Shown: positions 8,201-16,121 of the stretch, in pieces | How positions within the stretch are numbered: position 1 is the first letter of the stretch | How the letters are laid out: each line of letters opens with the position of its first letter | Assembly: GCA_043782425.1 (NCBI GenBank) | Contig: JAYWAM010000330.1 | Span: 1-23,590, forward strand | Reading direction: 5' to 3' | From: JAYWAM01 sp043782425 | Lineage (GTDB): Bacteria > Pseudomonadota > Gammaproteobacteria > Burkholderiales > Usitatibacteraceae | DNA: 23,590 bases | Program-made: the position numbers and the translations under genes | The notes under the pieces: generated by a model | The model's input: only the letters and a program-made list of their open reading frames with translations | What the model was told of the DNA's origin: nothing | Databases searched by the model: none

Positions 8201-8382
8201 TCAATTTCCTCCTGTAGCTATTTTCATGCGGATCTGAACCAAGGCTCATGTCTGAGTTTAGACCCGCCCCGCGAGATGCTTGATGCTCTACAGGCCGTGA
8301 CTGCGAGAGATCACCTGCCTGGAACTATCAGTCTCCTCGCTTTGTGGTTCACTTACAATGACAAAACTCAACATTTCCCAAA

Positions 8383-8409
8383 GACAGGAAAATCAAGCAC
8401 ACAAGTCAA
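8383..8409 (-). promoter_or_regulatory. Copy of the shared 27-bp element; possible kai promoter or operator
   Basis: The plus strand contains TCAAGCACACAAGTCAA (8393-8409), identical to 1941-1957; over 27 bases the two copies differ at two positions. Read on the minus strand it starts with TTGACT, but the hexamer 17 bp further is TGTCTT, a much poorer -10 than in the other copy. It may need an activator that reads the conserved spacer, or may only be an operator. It would drive the short ORF at 8200 and then kaiC. Confidence 0.5.
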
Positions 8410-8508
8410 GCTTTTATTCAGCAATTGAAAACAGCTTTCACTGAAACTCCGACGCAGAATATTGGCGTCCGCTTTCTGCCTTTCAGCAAGAAAGCAGCGT
8501 GGGCAAGC

Positions 8509-8514
8509 TATAAT
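8509..8514 (+). promoter_or_regulatory. Possible -10 box for the ccm cluster
   Basis: A perfect TATAAT lies 82 bp before the ccmI start. No good -35 hexamer is found 16-18 bp upstream (GCAAGA at 17 bp), so the call rests on the -10 alone and on the lack of other candidates nearby. Confidence 0.35.
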
Positions 8515-8595
8515 CCGCACTTCGCTTATTTATGCCCTACAGACGCTTAATTCCAAGCTGCTCCCATTACGCTCCTTACCTGGAAATCAAACAAC

Positions 8596-9954
8596 ATGCC
8601 TGCCTTTCAATTCAGCGCTGCCTTGATGCTTCTTGTTGCGCTGGCATTCGTGATCGTCCCGCTACTTTGGCGGCGACGCGCGGCCCAGGAAGGGCGCGTC
8701 GCCAACCTGGAAAGCAATGTGGCGATTTTTAAACAACAGCGTCAGGAAATATTGCGCGAATTCGAAAGCGGCGTGCTATCGGGAGCGGATAAGGATGAGG
8801 CGTTGACTGAGCTTGCCTTGCGTGTCGGCCACGAGGTGGCTGCGGGAACGGACCACACGCGCACTGGTACAGCGGCATCAGTGACTGTGTTGCAGTCCGG
8901 CACGCCGTGGGCGTGGATTGCGGCTACCGTAGTGCTGCTGCCGCTACTGGCCATCGGTCTCTACTACAAGCTGGGATCGCAAGAGGCGACAAAACTTGCC
9001 GCGAGCGCAACGCCCGAGGCGCCAACGCTTTCCGATAAGCAGATTCTTTCCATGGTCGATTCCCTGGCGGAAAAAATGCAGCAAAATCCAAACGACGCCG
9101 AAGGCTGGATGCTGCTCGGGCGTTCGCAAAACGCCTTGGGGCGTTTTGCGCAGGCGGCGCAGGCATTCGAGCGCGCCAATCAATTGGCGCCTAACAATGC
9201 GCAATTGCTGGCTGATTATGCCGACTCCCTGGCGATGGCGCAGGGCGGCAATCTGGACGGCAAGCCGTTTGAACTGGTGCAGCAGGCGCTCAAGGCCGAT
9301 GCAAAAAATCAGAAGGCGCTCGCCATCGCCGGTACCGCAGAACTGAACCGGCGCAATTTCAAGACCGCGCTCGGCTACTGGGAGCGCTTGCACAAACTTT
9401 TACCGGAAGGCTCAGAAGATCAAAAAGAAGTGGCCGGGGCAATGGAGGAAATTCGCCTGGCGATGGGTCAGAATTCTGCGCCGGATAATCGCCCTGGCAA
9501 GCAAGCTGCGGCGCCCGCAGCGCCTGCACCCGTTCTTGTGCCCACACCAGCAGCCGCAGCCCCTAAGACTGCTCCCCAGCCTGCTGCCAAGCCTGCGGCA
9601 AACACTGTGGCGGGGAAAGTCACCATTGCTGCCGATCTTGCCAAGCAGGTAGCGCCTGGCGATACGTTGTTCATCTTTGCCCGCGCCGCCAACTGGCAGC
9701 AGGGAGGGCCGAGGATGCCGCTGGCAATATTGCGCGTACCGGCCAAGGAACTACCACGTGATTTTGAGCTGAGCGACGCGATGGCGATGTCGCCAAACGT
9801 CAAGATTTCGGATTTTCCAGAGGTAGTGATCGAGGCGCGCGTTTCTAAAAGCGGCGCCGCCACGCCGCAAAGCGGTGATTTACAAGGTATCAGCGCCGCT
9901 ATAAAACCGGGGGTAAAGGGTGTTGCTATCGTCATTGACCGCGTCGTGAAATAG
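8596..9954 (+). CDS. ccmI: Cytochrome c maturation protein CcmI (TPR)
   Basis: The 452-residue protein has the CcmI layout. A first membrane helix lies at about 8-25, followed by a cytoplasmic coiled region (30-80), a second helix at about 105-123, and periplasmic TPR repeats (about 148-290, with EGWMLLGRSQNALGRFAQAA at 169-188). A Pro/Ala-rich linker (300-336) then leads to a C-terminal domain (338-452) of the type found in the longer CcmI proteins. CcmI holds the C-terminal helix of apocytochromes c and hands them to CcmF/CcmH for haem ligation. It is the first gene of the cluster, 24 bp before ccmA; ccmI is more often last, after ccmH. The gene seems intact. No strong Shine-Dalgarno is seen before the ATG at 8596. 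Confidence 0.94.
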   Translation: MPAFQFSAALMLLVALAFVIVPLLWRRRAAQEGRVANLESNVAIFKQQRQEILREFESGVLSGADKDEALTELALRVGHEVAAGTDHTRTGTAASVTVLQSGTPWAWIAATVVLLPLLAIGLYYKLGSQEATKLAASATPEAPTLSDKQILSMVDSLAEKMQQNPNDAEGWMLLGRSQNALGRFAQAAQAFERANQLAPNNAQLLADYADSLAMAQGGNLDGKPFELVQQALKADAKNQKALAIAGTAELNRRNFKTALGYWERLHKLLPEGSEDQKEVAGAMEEIRLAMGQNSAPDNRPGKQAAAPAAPAPVLVPTPAAAAPKTAPQPAAKPAANTVAGKVTIAADLAKQVAPGDTLFIFARAANWQQGGPRMPLAILRVPAKELPRDFELSDAMAMSPNVKISDFPEVVIEARVSKSGAATPQSGDLQGISAAIKPGVKGVAIVIDRVVK

Positions 9955-9978
9955 GGCCGAATGTGATGATGATTCATC

Positions 9979-10590
9979 ATGATTGAGGTCAAAGGGCTGG
10001 CTTGCGAGCGCGGCGCGGCAACGCTTTTCAGCGCGCTTGATTTTGCACTGCACCCCGGCAAGGTGCTGCTGGTGCGCGGCGCCAATGGCAGCGGCAAAAC
10101 CAGTCTGCTGCGCATCCTTGGCGGCTTGAGTGCGCCGCGCGAGGGCGCAGTGCTATGGTGCGGAGAGCGTGTGGCGCCGCTGGCATTGGCGCTGCGCTCG
10201 CGCACGCTTTACCTGGGACACACAGCGCCATTGAAAGACGATCTTACGGTGAGCGAAAATCTTTCCTACGCACTGCGTCTTGATGGTTACGTCGTCAATG
10301 CACAGCGTTGTCTTGACACCTTGCATGCTGTTGGTCTGGGTACGCGCCGACGCCTGCCAGCCAGACAACTTTCACAAGGGCAGCGGCGCCGCATCGGTAT
10401 CGCGCGCATGATGCTGGCGACGCGTACGTTATGGCTGCTCGATGAGCCGACGACCGCGCTCGATGCCCAAGGCATCGAGCTGTTCAAATCTGTCCTCAGC
10501 GCGCATCTAGCGAGTAATGGGCTGGCGGTGGTGACTACCCACCAGGCTTTGGATTTCGGCGCTGCGGTGCAGGAGTTGACGCTGCAATGA
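9979..10590 (+). CDS. ccmA: Haem exporter ATPase CcmA
   Basis: This 203-residue ABC ATPase has the usual CcmA length. Walker A is GANGSGKT (34-41), the signature is LSQGQ (131-135), and Walker B is LWLLDEP (151-157) followed by the D-loop ALD. The H-loop His lies in VTTHQALDF. With CcmB and CcmC it forms the ATP-using complex that releases haem-loaded CcmE. Several ATG codons cluster just upstream (9961-9979); 9979 gives the family N-terminus (MIEVKGLACERG). Its stop overlaps the ccmB ATG by 4 bp, so the two are translationally coupled. Confidence 0.97.
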   Translation: MIEVKGLACERGAATLFSALDFALHPGKVLLVRGANGSGKTSLLRILGGLSAPREGAVLWCGERVAPLALALRSRTLYLGHTAPLKDDLTVSENLSYALRLDGYVVNAQRCLDTLHAVGLGTRRRLPARQLSQGQRRRIGIARMMLATRTLWLLDEPTTALDAQGIELFKSVLSAHLASNGLAVVTTHQALDFGAAVQELTLQ

Positions 10591-11306
10591 ACGGCCACAC
10601 ACTTCCCCTTGACGAGCACGAAGTTCAGGATCACGGGGTGTGGCCCGGTTACTTCGCCATGCTCAAGCGAGAACTGCTTTTGGCGGTGCGCTCGCGCGGC
10701 GAGGTGGTGCAGCCAGCGGTGTTTTTTGTCATTGTGGCAAGTCTGTTTCCCTTGGGCGTAGGGGCCGATAGCAGCTTGCTGACGCGCATCGCTCCGGGCG
10801 TGGTGTGGGTGTGCGGATTACTGGCGGCGTTGCTTTCTTTGCCGCGGCTGTTCAACAGTGATTTTGCAGACGGCGCCTTGGAGCAAGCTTTGTTGTCACC
10901 TTACCCGCTGGCGGCGCTGGTGGCAGGTAAAATAAGCGCGCACTGGCTCACCACCGGTTTGCCCCTGGCGCTGATCGCACCGCTTCTGGGTTTACAATTT
11001 GGCCTTGCGCCAAATGAACTGGGCTTGCTGGTGGTCACGTTATTGCTGGGCACGCCGCTGCTTTCCATGACCGGCGCGATTGGCGCGGCATTAACGTTGG
11101 GCGCGCGCGGCGGCTCGGTGCTGATTACCTTGCTGGTGCTGCCACTCAATGTGCCGGTGTTGATTTTCGGCGCAGGGGCGGTTGAAGCCAGTCTATCTGG
11201 CGTAGACTACACGGGGCATCTGGCCTTGCTTGGCGCAGGTGCTTTGTTGGGAAGCGTGTTTACGCCCTTTGTGGTTGCGGCGGCACTGCGTATTTCCCTG
11301 GATTGA
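10587..11306 (+). CDS. ccmB: Haem exporter membrane protein CcmB
   Basis: The 239-residue product is an ABC permease with about six membrane helices. It contains the family stretches LARIAPG-like LTRIAPGVVWVCGLLAALLS, DGALEQALLSPYPL and AHWLTTGLPLALIAPLLGL. The ATG at 10587 overlaps the ccmA stop (ATGA) with AGGAG upstream; a second ATG at 10659 (MLKRELLLAVRSRGEV) aligns better with the start of E. coli CcmB, so the first 24 residues may not be translated. The gene is followed by a 340-bp gap filled by a nested repeat element before ccmC. Confidence 0.95.
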   Translation: MNGHTLPLDEHEVQDHGVWPGYFAMLKRELLLAVRSRGEVVQPAVFFVIVASLFPLGVGADSSLLTRIAPGVVWVCGLLAALLSLPRLFNSDFADGALEQALLSPYPLAALVAGKISAHWLTTGLPLALIAPLLGLQFGLAPNELGLLVVTLLLGTPLLSMTGAIGAALTLGARGGSVLITLLVLPLNVPVLIFGAGAVEASLSGVDYTGHLALLGAGALLGSVFTPFVVAAALRISLD

Positions 11307-11352
11307 ATTTTAGTTATTTTATATTTCGTAACGACTCAGCGCCATCAAATAT

Positions 11353-11608
11353 AATGGAACGCGGATGACGCAGATGAATATGATGAACGCAGATAATTAT
11401 AGGAAACTCTAAACAAGTGTCGTCCCCGCCCCCGATTAAAGCATTCGAGGGCAGGCTGTAGCGGGGAACCATTTTCTCTTGAAAAAAATGGATTCCCGCT
11501 TTCGCGGGAATGACAGATCAGGAATTGTTTAGAGACTCTACATATATTCAGAAATCAAACAAGAAAATCTTATTTGATCATAATTATCAGCGTCATCAGC
11601 GTTCCATT
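11353..11608. mobile_element. Outer miniature inverted-repeat element (MITE-like)
   Basis: The 23-bp ends 11353-11375 and 11586-11608 are inverted copies matching at 21 of 23 positions (left end AATGGAACGCGGATGACGCA). ATAATTAT also occurs just inside both ends. It carries no coding sequence, so movement would need an enzyme supplied elsewhere. It lies between ccmB and ccmC, ending 38 bp before the ccmC ATG, and contains a second element at 11407-11534. Confidence 0.72.
11407..11534. mobile_element. Inner inverted-repeat element with a strong hairpin, nested in the outer one
   Basis: The ends CTCTAAACAA (11407-11416) and TTGTTTAGAG (11525-11534) are perfect inverted copies. The left half has GTCCCCGCC facing GCGGGGA (11461-11466 region). 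The right half has a perfect 8-bp stem ATTCCCGC/GCGGGAAT (11492-11499 with 11504-11511, loop TTTC), the widespread GGATTCCCGC...GCGGGAATGAC type of repeat. It appears inserted into the outer element and could pause or terminate transcription between ccmB and ccmC. Confidence 0.75.
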
Positions 11609-11646
11609 TTTTGACTAGCGAGTAGTACAAATTAGCGTCCCTGCAA

Positions 11647-12399
11647 ATGTTAAATTTATATAAATACGCTTCCCCTGCCAGCTTTTATCCGCTGGCGGGA
11701 AAAATGATTCCCTGGTTTTCCGTGCTGGGGCTGTTGCTGCTGCTGCTCGGCTTGTATGTGAGCTTTTTTGTGGCGCCCACCGATTACCAGCAGGGCGAGT
11801 CGTACCGCATTATTTTCATTCACGTGCCGGCAGCGTGGATGGGCATGTTCATCTACATGGTGATGGCCGGCTATGCTGTCCTGGCGTTGTCTTTCAATGC
11901 CCGCCTGTCAGCGATGATGATGCAGGCGCTGGCGCCGACAGGGGCGATGTTCACTGCGGTCTCGCTGTGGACCGGCGCACTGTGGGGCAAGCCGACGTGG
12001 GGGGCGTGGTGGGTATGGGACGCGCGCATGACGTCGACGCTCATCCTGCTGTTTCTTTACCTGGGTTATATCGCGCTCAATAACGCCATCGAGGACAGAC
12101 GCCGCGCCGACAAGGCGGGCGCGTTGCTGGTGCTGGTGGGAGCGGTCAATGTGCCCATCATCTACTTCTCGGTAAAATGGTGGAACACTTTGCATCAGGG
12201 GGCGACGATAAACCTGACGATAGCGCCGAAAATGGCGCAGATTATGCTGACCGGAATGCTCATCATGACTTTTGCGTGCTGGATGTACTCCATAGCCATT
12301 GCATTGGCGCGGGTACGAGGCATTATTCTCGACAGGGAAAGAAATACGCAGTGGGTTGACGAACTCATCGCGAACCAAACGATCCATACTAAACCATGA
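11647..12399 (+). CDS. ccmC: Haem-handling membrane protein CcmC
   Basis: The 250-residue protein has about six membrane helices and the tryptophan-rich WWD segment GKPTWGAWWVWDARMTS (114-130) that binds haem on the periplasmic side. The two conserved periplasmic histidines are H59 (IFIHVPAAW) and H183 (WWNTLHQG). CcmC loads haem onto CcmE with CcmD's help. The ribosome site before the ATG at 11647 is poor and the nested repeat ends 38 bp upstream, so initiation may differ from the original operon. Its stop overlaps the ccmD ATG by 4 bp. Confidence 0.97.
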   Translation: MLNLYKYASPASFYPLAGKMIPWFSVLGLLLLLLGLYVSFFVAPTDYQQGESYRIIFIHVPAAWMGMFIYMVMAGYAVLALSFNARLSAMMMQALAPTGAMFTAVSLWTGALWGKPTWGAWWVWDARMTSTLILLFLYLGYIALNNAIEDRRRADKAGALLVLVGAVNVPIIYFSVKWWNTLHQGATINLTIAPKMAQIMLTGMLIMTFACWMYSIAIALARVRGIILDRERNTQWVDELIANQTIHTKP

Positions 12400-12566
12400 A
12401 CTGGTCTGAATTTTTTCACATGGGCGGTTACGCCTTTTTCGTTTGGGGATCATACGGCGTATTTGCGCTGGCGATTGTTGTGGAAATCCTATTATTGTGG
12501 CTGAGCAAGCGCAGCCTGCTGAGCAAGATGTGCGAAACAAAAAATGAGGTTCTACATGATGATTAA
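12396..12566 (+). CDS. ccmD: Small membrane protein CcmD
   Basis: This 56-residue protein has one hydrophobic helix (about 12-37) and the CcmD start pattern MNWSEFFHMGGYAFFVWGSY. CcmD stabilises the CcmABC-CcmE complex and aids release of holo-CcmE. It overlaps ccmC by 4 bp at its start and ccmE at its end. The positively charged tail follows the helix (SKRSLLSK), giving N-out, C-in topology as in the family. Confidence 0.92.
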   Translation: MNWSEFFHMGGYAFFVWGSYGVFALAIVVEILLLWLSKRSLLSKMCETKNEVLHDD

Positions 12567-13062
12567 ATCTAGACATAAGCGCTTAGGCTGGATCGCCCTC
12601 GGTCTTGTCATTATCGGCATCGCGGTGACGCTGGTGTTGAAAGCATTCCAGAGCAATCTGGTGTTTTTCTTTACGCCTAGCCAGGTGGCGGCTAACGAGG
12701 CGCCGCAAGGCAAGCCGTTCCGCATGGGCGGGCTGGTCACCGCCGGTAGCGTCGCGCGCAATGACGGCAAAAGCGGCGAAGGCCTTACAGTAAAATTCGC
12801 CGTCACCGATACCGTTAAGACCATACCGGTGGTATTCACCGGCATTCTTCCCGACCTGTTCAAGGAGGGAAAAGGCGTCGTGACCCAGGGCAGGCTGGCC
12901 GCAGATGGGGTTTTTCATGCCACCGAAGTGCTTGCCAAACACGACGAAAATTACATGCCTCCTGAAGCGGCCGAAGCGCTCAAGAAGGCTGGGGCGCCTA
13001 TAGACGGCGCGATGTTCGCCGGTCAAAAAAACGTCATCACGCAAATGCCGGAGAAAAGATAA
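12556..13062 (+). CDS. ccmE: Periplasmic haem chaperone CcmE
   Basis: From the ATG at 12556 the protein has 168 residues. GAGG at 12546-12549 sits 6 bases before this ATG, which begins MMIKSRHKRLGW as expected; an ATG at 12544 is in frame but lacks a ribosome site. A membrane anchor (about 11-30) is followed by the OB-fold domain and the haem-binding motif AKHDENY (127-133): H129 is the residue that binds haem covalently and Y133 is the axial ligand in the E. coli protein. The start overlaps the ccmD 3' end by 11 bp. Confidence 0.96.
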   Translation: MMIKSRHKRLGWIALGLVIIGIAVTLVLKAFQSNLVFFFTPSQVAANEAPQGKPFRMGGLVTAGSVARNDGKSGEGLTVKFAVTDTVKTIPVVFTGILPDLFKEGKGVVTQGRLAADGVFHATEVLAKHDENYMPPEAAEALKKAGAPIDGAMFAGQKNVITQMPEKR

Positions 13063-13064
13063 TC

Positions 13065-15098
13065 ATGATTCCTGAGCTCGGTCACTTCTCACTTATTCTT
13101 GCCCTCTCACTTGCGCTGGTTCTTGGTGTGGCGCCTCTGGTCGGCGCGGCGCGCGGCAATGCCACACTTATGGCGCTGGCGCGGCCGGTGGCGCAGGGGC
13201 AATTCGTTTTTGTCGCCTTCGCCTTCGCTTGTCTGGCTTACTCGTTTTGGTCGAGCGACTTTTCGGTGCTTAACGTGGCGACCAATTCAAACTCTAAGTT
13301 GCCAGCGCATTATCGCCTGGCCGCCACTTGGGGTTCACACGAGGGATCGCTGCTGTTATGGACGCTGATGCTATCGGGGTGGACTCTGGCAGTCACAGTT
13401 TTCAGCCGTAATTTGCCGATGGAAGTGGCGGCGCGCGTGCTCGCGGTAATGGGTCTGGTGAGCGTCGGCTTTCTGCTTTTTATGCTGTTCACCTCCAACC
13501 CGTTTGAGCGCTTGATACCCGCCGCCGCCGAAGGGCGCGATTTGAACCCGCTGTTGCAGGATCCGGGCATGGTGATCCATCCGCCTATGCTCTACATGGG
13601 CTATGTCGGATTTTCGGTGGCCTTTTCGTTCGCCATCGCGGCATTGCTTGGCGGCCGTCTCGACGCCACCTGGGCGCGCTGGTCGCGTCCCTGGACCACT
13701 GCGGCGTGGTGCTTCCTCAGCGTCGGCATCGCACTCGGCAGCGCCTGGGCCTATTACGAATTGGGTTGGGGCGGCTGGTGGTTTTGGGACCCGGTTGAGA
13801 ATGCTTCTTTCATGCCGTGGCTGGTGGGCACGGCGCTGATTCATTCTCTTGCGGTCACGGAAAAGCGCGGCGCGTTCAAAAGTTGGACAGTGCTGCTCGC
13901 CATTGTCGCGTTTTCGCTTTCGCTGCTCGGTACTTTCCTGGTGCGTTCCGGCGTGCTGACATCGGTGCACGCCTTTGCCACCGATCCCAAACGCGGTGTA
14001 TTCATTCTGGCCTTCCTTGTCATCGTGATCGGTTCTTCACTTACGTTGTACGCCTGGCGAGCGCCGAAAGTCGGCCTGGGCAGCAGGTTTAGCGCCTTGT
14101 CGCGCGAAACTTTTCTACTCGCCAATAACGTCATTCTGATCGTCGCCATGGTGGCGGTCATGCTGGGCACGCTATACCCGTTGTTCCTCGATGCGCTGGG
14201 GATGGGGAAAATTTCTGTTGGCCCGCCTTACTTTGAGGCGGTGTTTTATCCGCTTATGGCGCCTGCCATGTTCCTCATCGGCCTTGGCCCTATTGCGCGC
14301 TGGAAGCAAGCCTCGCTACCGGATTTGTGGACGCGTTTGCGCTGGACCCTGGGCGTTACGCTGGCGAGCGCGCTGCTGCTGCCGCTGCTGCTGGGCAAGT
14401 GGACGGTACTAGTCAGCCTGGGGCTGTGGTTCGCCATCTGGATAACGACGACCTCGCTGGTGGCGCTGTGGCAGCGGCTGCGTCTTTCCCCGCAACAAGG
14501 GGTTTGGGCCAAGATCGGCGCCAATTCGCGCAGCTATTACGGCATGCATCTGGCGCATCTGGGGGTTGCGGTGTTTGTAGCAGGCGTCACTCTGGTCAAA
14601 GGCTACGAAGTTGAAAGAGACGTGCGTGTCGATCCGGGACAAACGGTAGTAGTGCAGGATTATGAGTTCAAATTCATCGGCGTGAGCGAGTTGGCCGGAC
14701 CCAACTACAACTCGATTCAGGGCAAGGTCGAGGTGACGCGCAACGGCAAAGCGGTGCGGGTGATGCATCCTGAAAAGCGCACCTACTTTGCCTCCGGACA
14801 AACCATGACAGAGGCGGACATCGATACTGGCCTGTTTCGCGATCTCTATGTTTCTATGGGCGAGCCTGTGGCCGCGGGGGCGTGGGGTATACGCATCTAC
14901 CTGAAACCTTTCATAGACTGGATCTGGGGTGGCTGTTTTATGATGGCTTTAGGCGGGCTGCTTGCACTCACTGATCGCCGTTATCGCTTCAAGGTCAAGG
15001 CGCCACAGGTTAGCGAAGCGCCGCCGCTCGCAGATGGCGCAGCACAGCGCACAAAGGGTGCAGTGCGGCCCGCGAATGGCGCAGTGAAACCAGCATGA
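13065..15098 (+). CDS. ccmF: Cytochrome c haem lyase subunit CcmF
   Basis: The 677-residue protein has many membrane helices and the WWD signature GWGGWWFWDPVENASFMPW (234-252). Conserved histidines occur at H172 (VIHPP), H260 (ALIHS), H302 (TSVHAF) and in YYGMHLAHLG near 490, corresponding to the haem ligands known in E. coli CcmF. CcmF with CcmH and CcmI attaches haem from CcmE to apocytochrome c. It follows ccmE by 2 bp and overlaps ccmG by 4 bp. The C-terminal tail has a short imperfect repeat (KGAVRPA, NGAVKPA) of unknown meaning. Confidence 0.97.
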   Translation: MIPELGHFSLILALSLALVLGVAPLVGAARGNATLMALARPVAQGQFVFVAFAFACLAYSFWSSDFSVLNVATNSNSKLPAHYRLAATWGSHEGSLLLWTLMLSGWTLAVTVFSRNLPMEVAARVLAVMGLVSVGFLLFMLFTSNPFERLIPAAAEGRDLNPLLQDPGMVIHPPMLYMGYVGFSVAFSFAIAALLGGRLDATWARWSRPWTTAAWCFLSVGIALGSAWAYYELGWGGWWFWDPVENASFMPWLVGTALIHSLAVTEKRGAFKSWTVLLAIVAFSLSLLGTFLVRSGVLTSVHAFATDPKRGVFILAFLVIVIGSSLTLYAWRAPKVGLGSRFSALSRETFLLANNVILIVAMVAVMLGTLYPLFLDALGMGKISVGPPYFEAVFYPLMAPAMFLIGLGPIARWKQASLPDLWTRLRWTLGVTLASALLLPLLLGKWTVLVSLGLWFAIWITTTSLVALWQRLRLSPQQGVWAKIGANSRSYYGMHLAHLGVAVFVAGVTLVKGYEVERDVRVDPGQTVVVQDYEFKFIGVSELAGPNYNSIQGKVEVTRNGKAVRVMHPEKRTYFASGQTMTEADIDTGLFRDLYVSMGEPVAAGAWGIRIYLKPFIDWIWGGCFMMALGGLLALTDRRYRFKVKAPQVSEAPPLADGAAQRTKGAVRPANGAVKPA

Positions 15099-15625
15099 GG
15101 GCGCTACGCTTCGCCTTGCCGCTGGCGGTTTTTGCGATAGTGGTTTTGTTTCTGTGGAAGGGTCTGAGCCTCAATCCGCGTGAGGTGCCTTCGCCGCTGA
15201 TTGAAAAACCTGCCCCGGCATTCACCTTGCCGCAGCTTTATGCGCCGGACAAAACCTTTTCCGCAGCCGATCTCAAGGGCCAGGTATGGCTGCTGAATGT
15301 GTGGGGTTCGTGGTGCGCTGCCTGCCGCGTCGAACACCCGCTGCTCATGAATCTTGATAAAAGCGGGCTGGCGCCGGTTTACAGCCTGAACTGGAAAGAC
15401 CAGCGTGCGGACGCCATCGCCTGGCTGCAAAAATTCGGTAACCCGTATAAAACCACGGCATCCGATCTCGAAGGCCGCGTGGCGATAGACTACGGCGTTT
15501 ATGGCGCGCCCGAGACCTTCATCATCGACAAACAAGGCATCATCCGCTACAAACAAATCGGGCCGATCACTGAAGAAGCGTTACGCGACACTATCCTTCC
15601 TTTAATAAAGAAACTACAACAATGA
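15095..15625 (+). CDS. ccmG: Thiol-disulfide reductase CcmG/DsbE
   Basis: A 176-residue thioredoxin-fold protein anchored by an N-terminal helix (about 5-22). The active site is C74-A-A-C77 in VWGSWCAACRVEHP, with the cis-proline region at GAPETFIID. The family role is to keep the apocytochrome CxxCH cysteines (or CcmH) reduced in the periplasm. The CAAC dipeptide differs from the commoner CVPC/CPTC forms but keeps both cysteines. It overlaps ccmF and ccmH by 4 bp each. Confidence 0.96.
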   Translation: MRALRFALPLAVFAIVVLFLWKGLSLNPREVPSPLIEKPAPAFTLPQLYAPDKTFSAADLKGQVWLLNVWGSWCAACRVEHPLLMNLDKSGLAPVYSLNWKDQRADAIAWLQKFGNPYKTTASDLEGRVAIDYGVYGAPETFIIDKQGIIRYKQIGPITEEALRDTILPLIKKLQQ

Positions 15626-16053
15626 TACGCAGCCTTCTTTTCTGTCTGTTGTGTATGCTCGGCGCGGCTGCGGCCCAGCCGCAGCCTGACTTTGAGCGGC
15701 GCCTGAAAGTGCTTGAGACGGAGCTACGCTGTCTGGTGTGTCAGAACCAGACCCTGGCCGACTCCAACGCCGGCCTGGCTGGTGATTTGCGCAATGAGGT
15801 CAGAGCCTTGGCCGAGCAGGGAAAATCGGACGCGGAAATCAAGCAGTTTCTCACCGAGCGTTATGGTGACTTTGTGCTCTACAACCCGCCGGTCAAGAAA
15901 ATTACCTGGCTGCTGTGGTTCGGACCGTTCCTGCTGCTGGCTGGCGGCGCTGGCGTGCTTTTCTTTGTCGTCAAGCGCCGCGCCAAAATTATAGAAGAGC
16001 CCCCTGCACTTAGCGACGCTGAGCGCAAAAAAGTCGAAGATCTGCTTTCTTAG
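15622..16053 (+). CDS. ccmH: Cytochrome c maturation protein CcmH (short form)
   Basis: The 143-residue protein begins with a signal peptide (about 1-18, AAAA-QP) and contains LRCLVCQNQTLADSNAGLA with C37 and C40, the thiol pair that reduces apocytochrome c. A C-terminal membrane helix lies at about 96-117. It is the short CcmH; the TPR part that is fused in E. coli CcmH is the separate ccmI at 8596-9954. This is the last gene of the ccm cluster; the perfect hairpin at 16069-16117 follows 15 bp after the stop. Confidence 0.96.
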   Translation: MIRSLLFCLLCMLGAAAAQPQPDFERRLKVLETELRCLVCQNQTLADSNAGLAGDLRNEVRALAEQGKSDAEIKQFLTERYGDFVLYNPPVKKITWLLWFGPFLLLAGGAGVLFFVVKRRAKIIEEPPALSDAERKKVEDLLS

Positions 16054-16068
16054 CCTTTCTACGGCGCC

Positions 16069-16117
16069 GTAGGGTGCGCTTGCGCACCATGCGTAACGGT
16101 GCGCAAGCGCACCCTAC
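16069..16117. repeat. GTAG-headed perfect hairpin repeat, second family
   Basis: GTAGGGTGCGCTTGCGCACC (16069-16088) and 16098-16117 form a perfect 20-bp stem with the 9-nt loop ATGCGTAAC. It lies between the convergent ccmH (ends 16053) and the hydrolase gene (ends 16122), only 4 bp from the latter's stop. It may act as a bidirectional transcription stop or mRNA 3'-end stabiliser, though it lacks a T tract. The same GTAGGGTG head is seen at 5707. Confidence 0.85.
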
Positions 16118-16121
16118 CAGA

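Larger units (their letters stand above)
8201..8595. other. Divergent intergenic region between the kai side and the ccm cluster
   Basis: This roughly 395-bp gap separates minus-strand genes (truncated receiver-like ORF, kaiC) from plus-strand ccmI. It holds the shared 27-bp element at 8383-8409 pointing to the kai side and a TATAAT at 8509-8514 pointing to ccmI. Apart from the ribosome site at 8208-8213, nothing else in it is recognisable; no plausible gene is seen. Confidence 0.6.

Noticed and set aside
15041..15098. Short repeat (KGAVRPA / NGAVKPA) in the CcmF tail as a functional repeat
   Set aside because: It has only two to three imperfect units in a low-complexity tail, most likely slippage.
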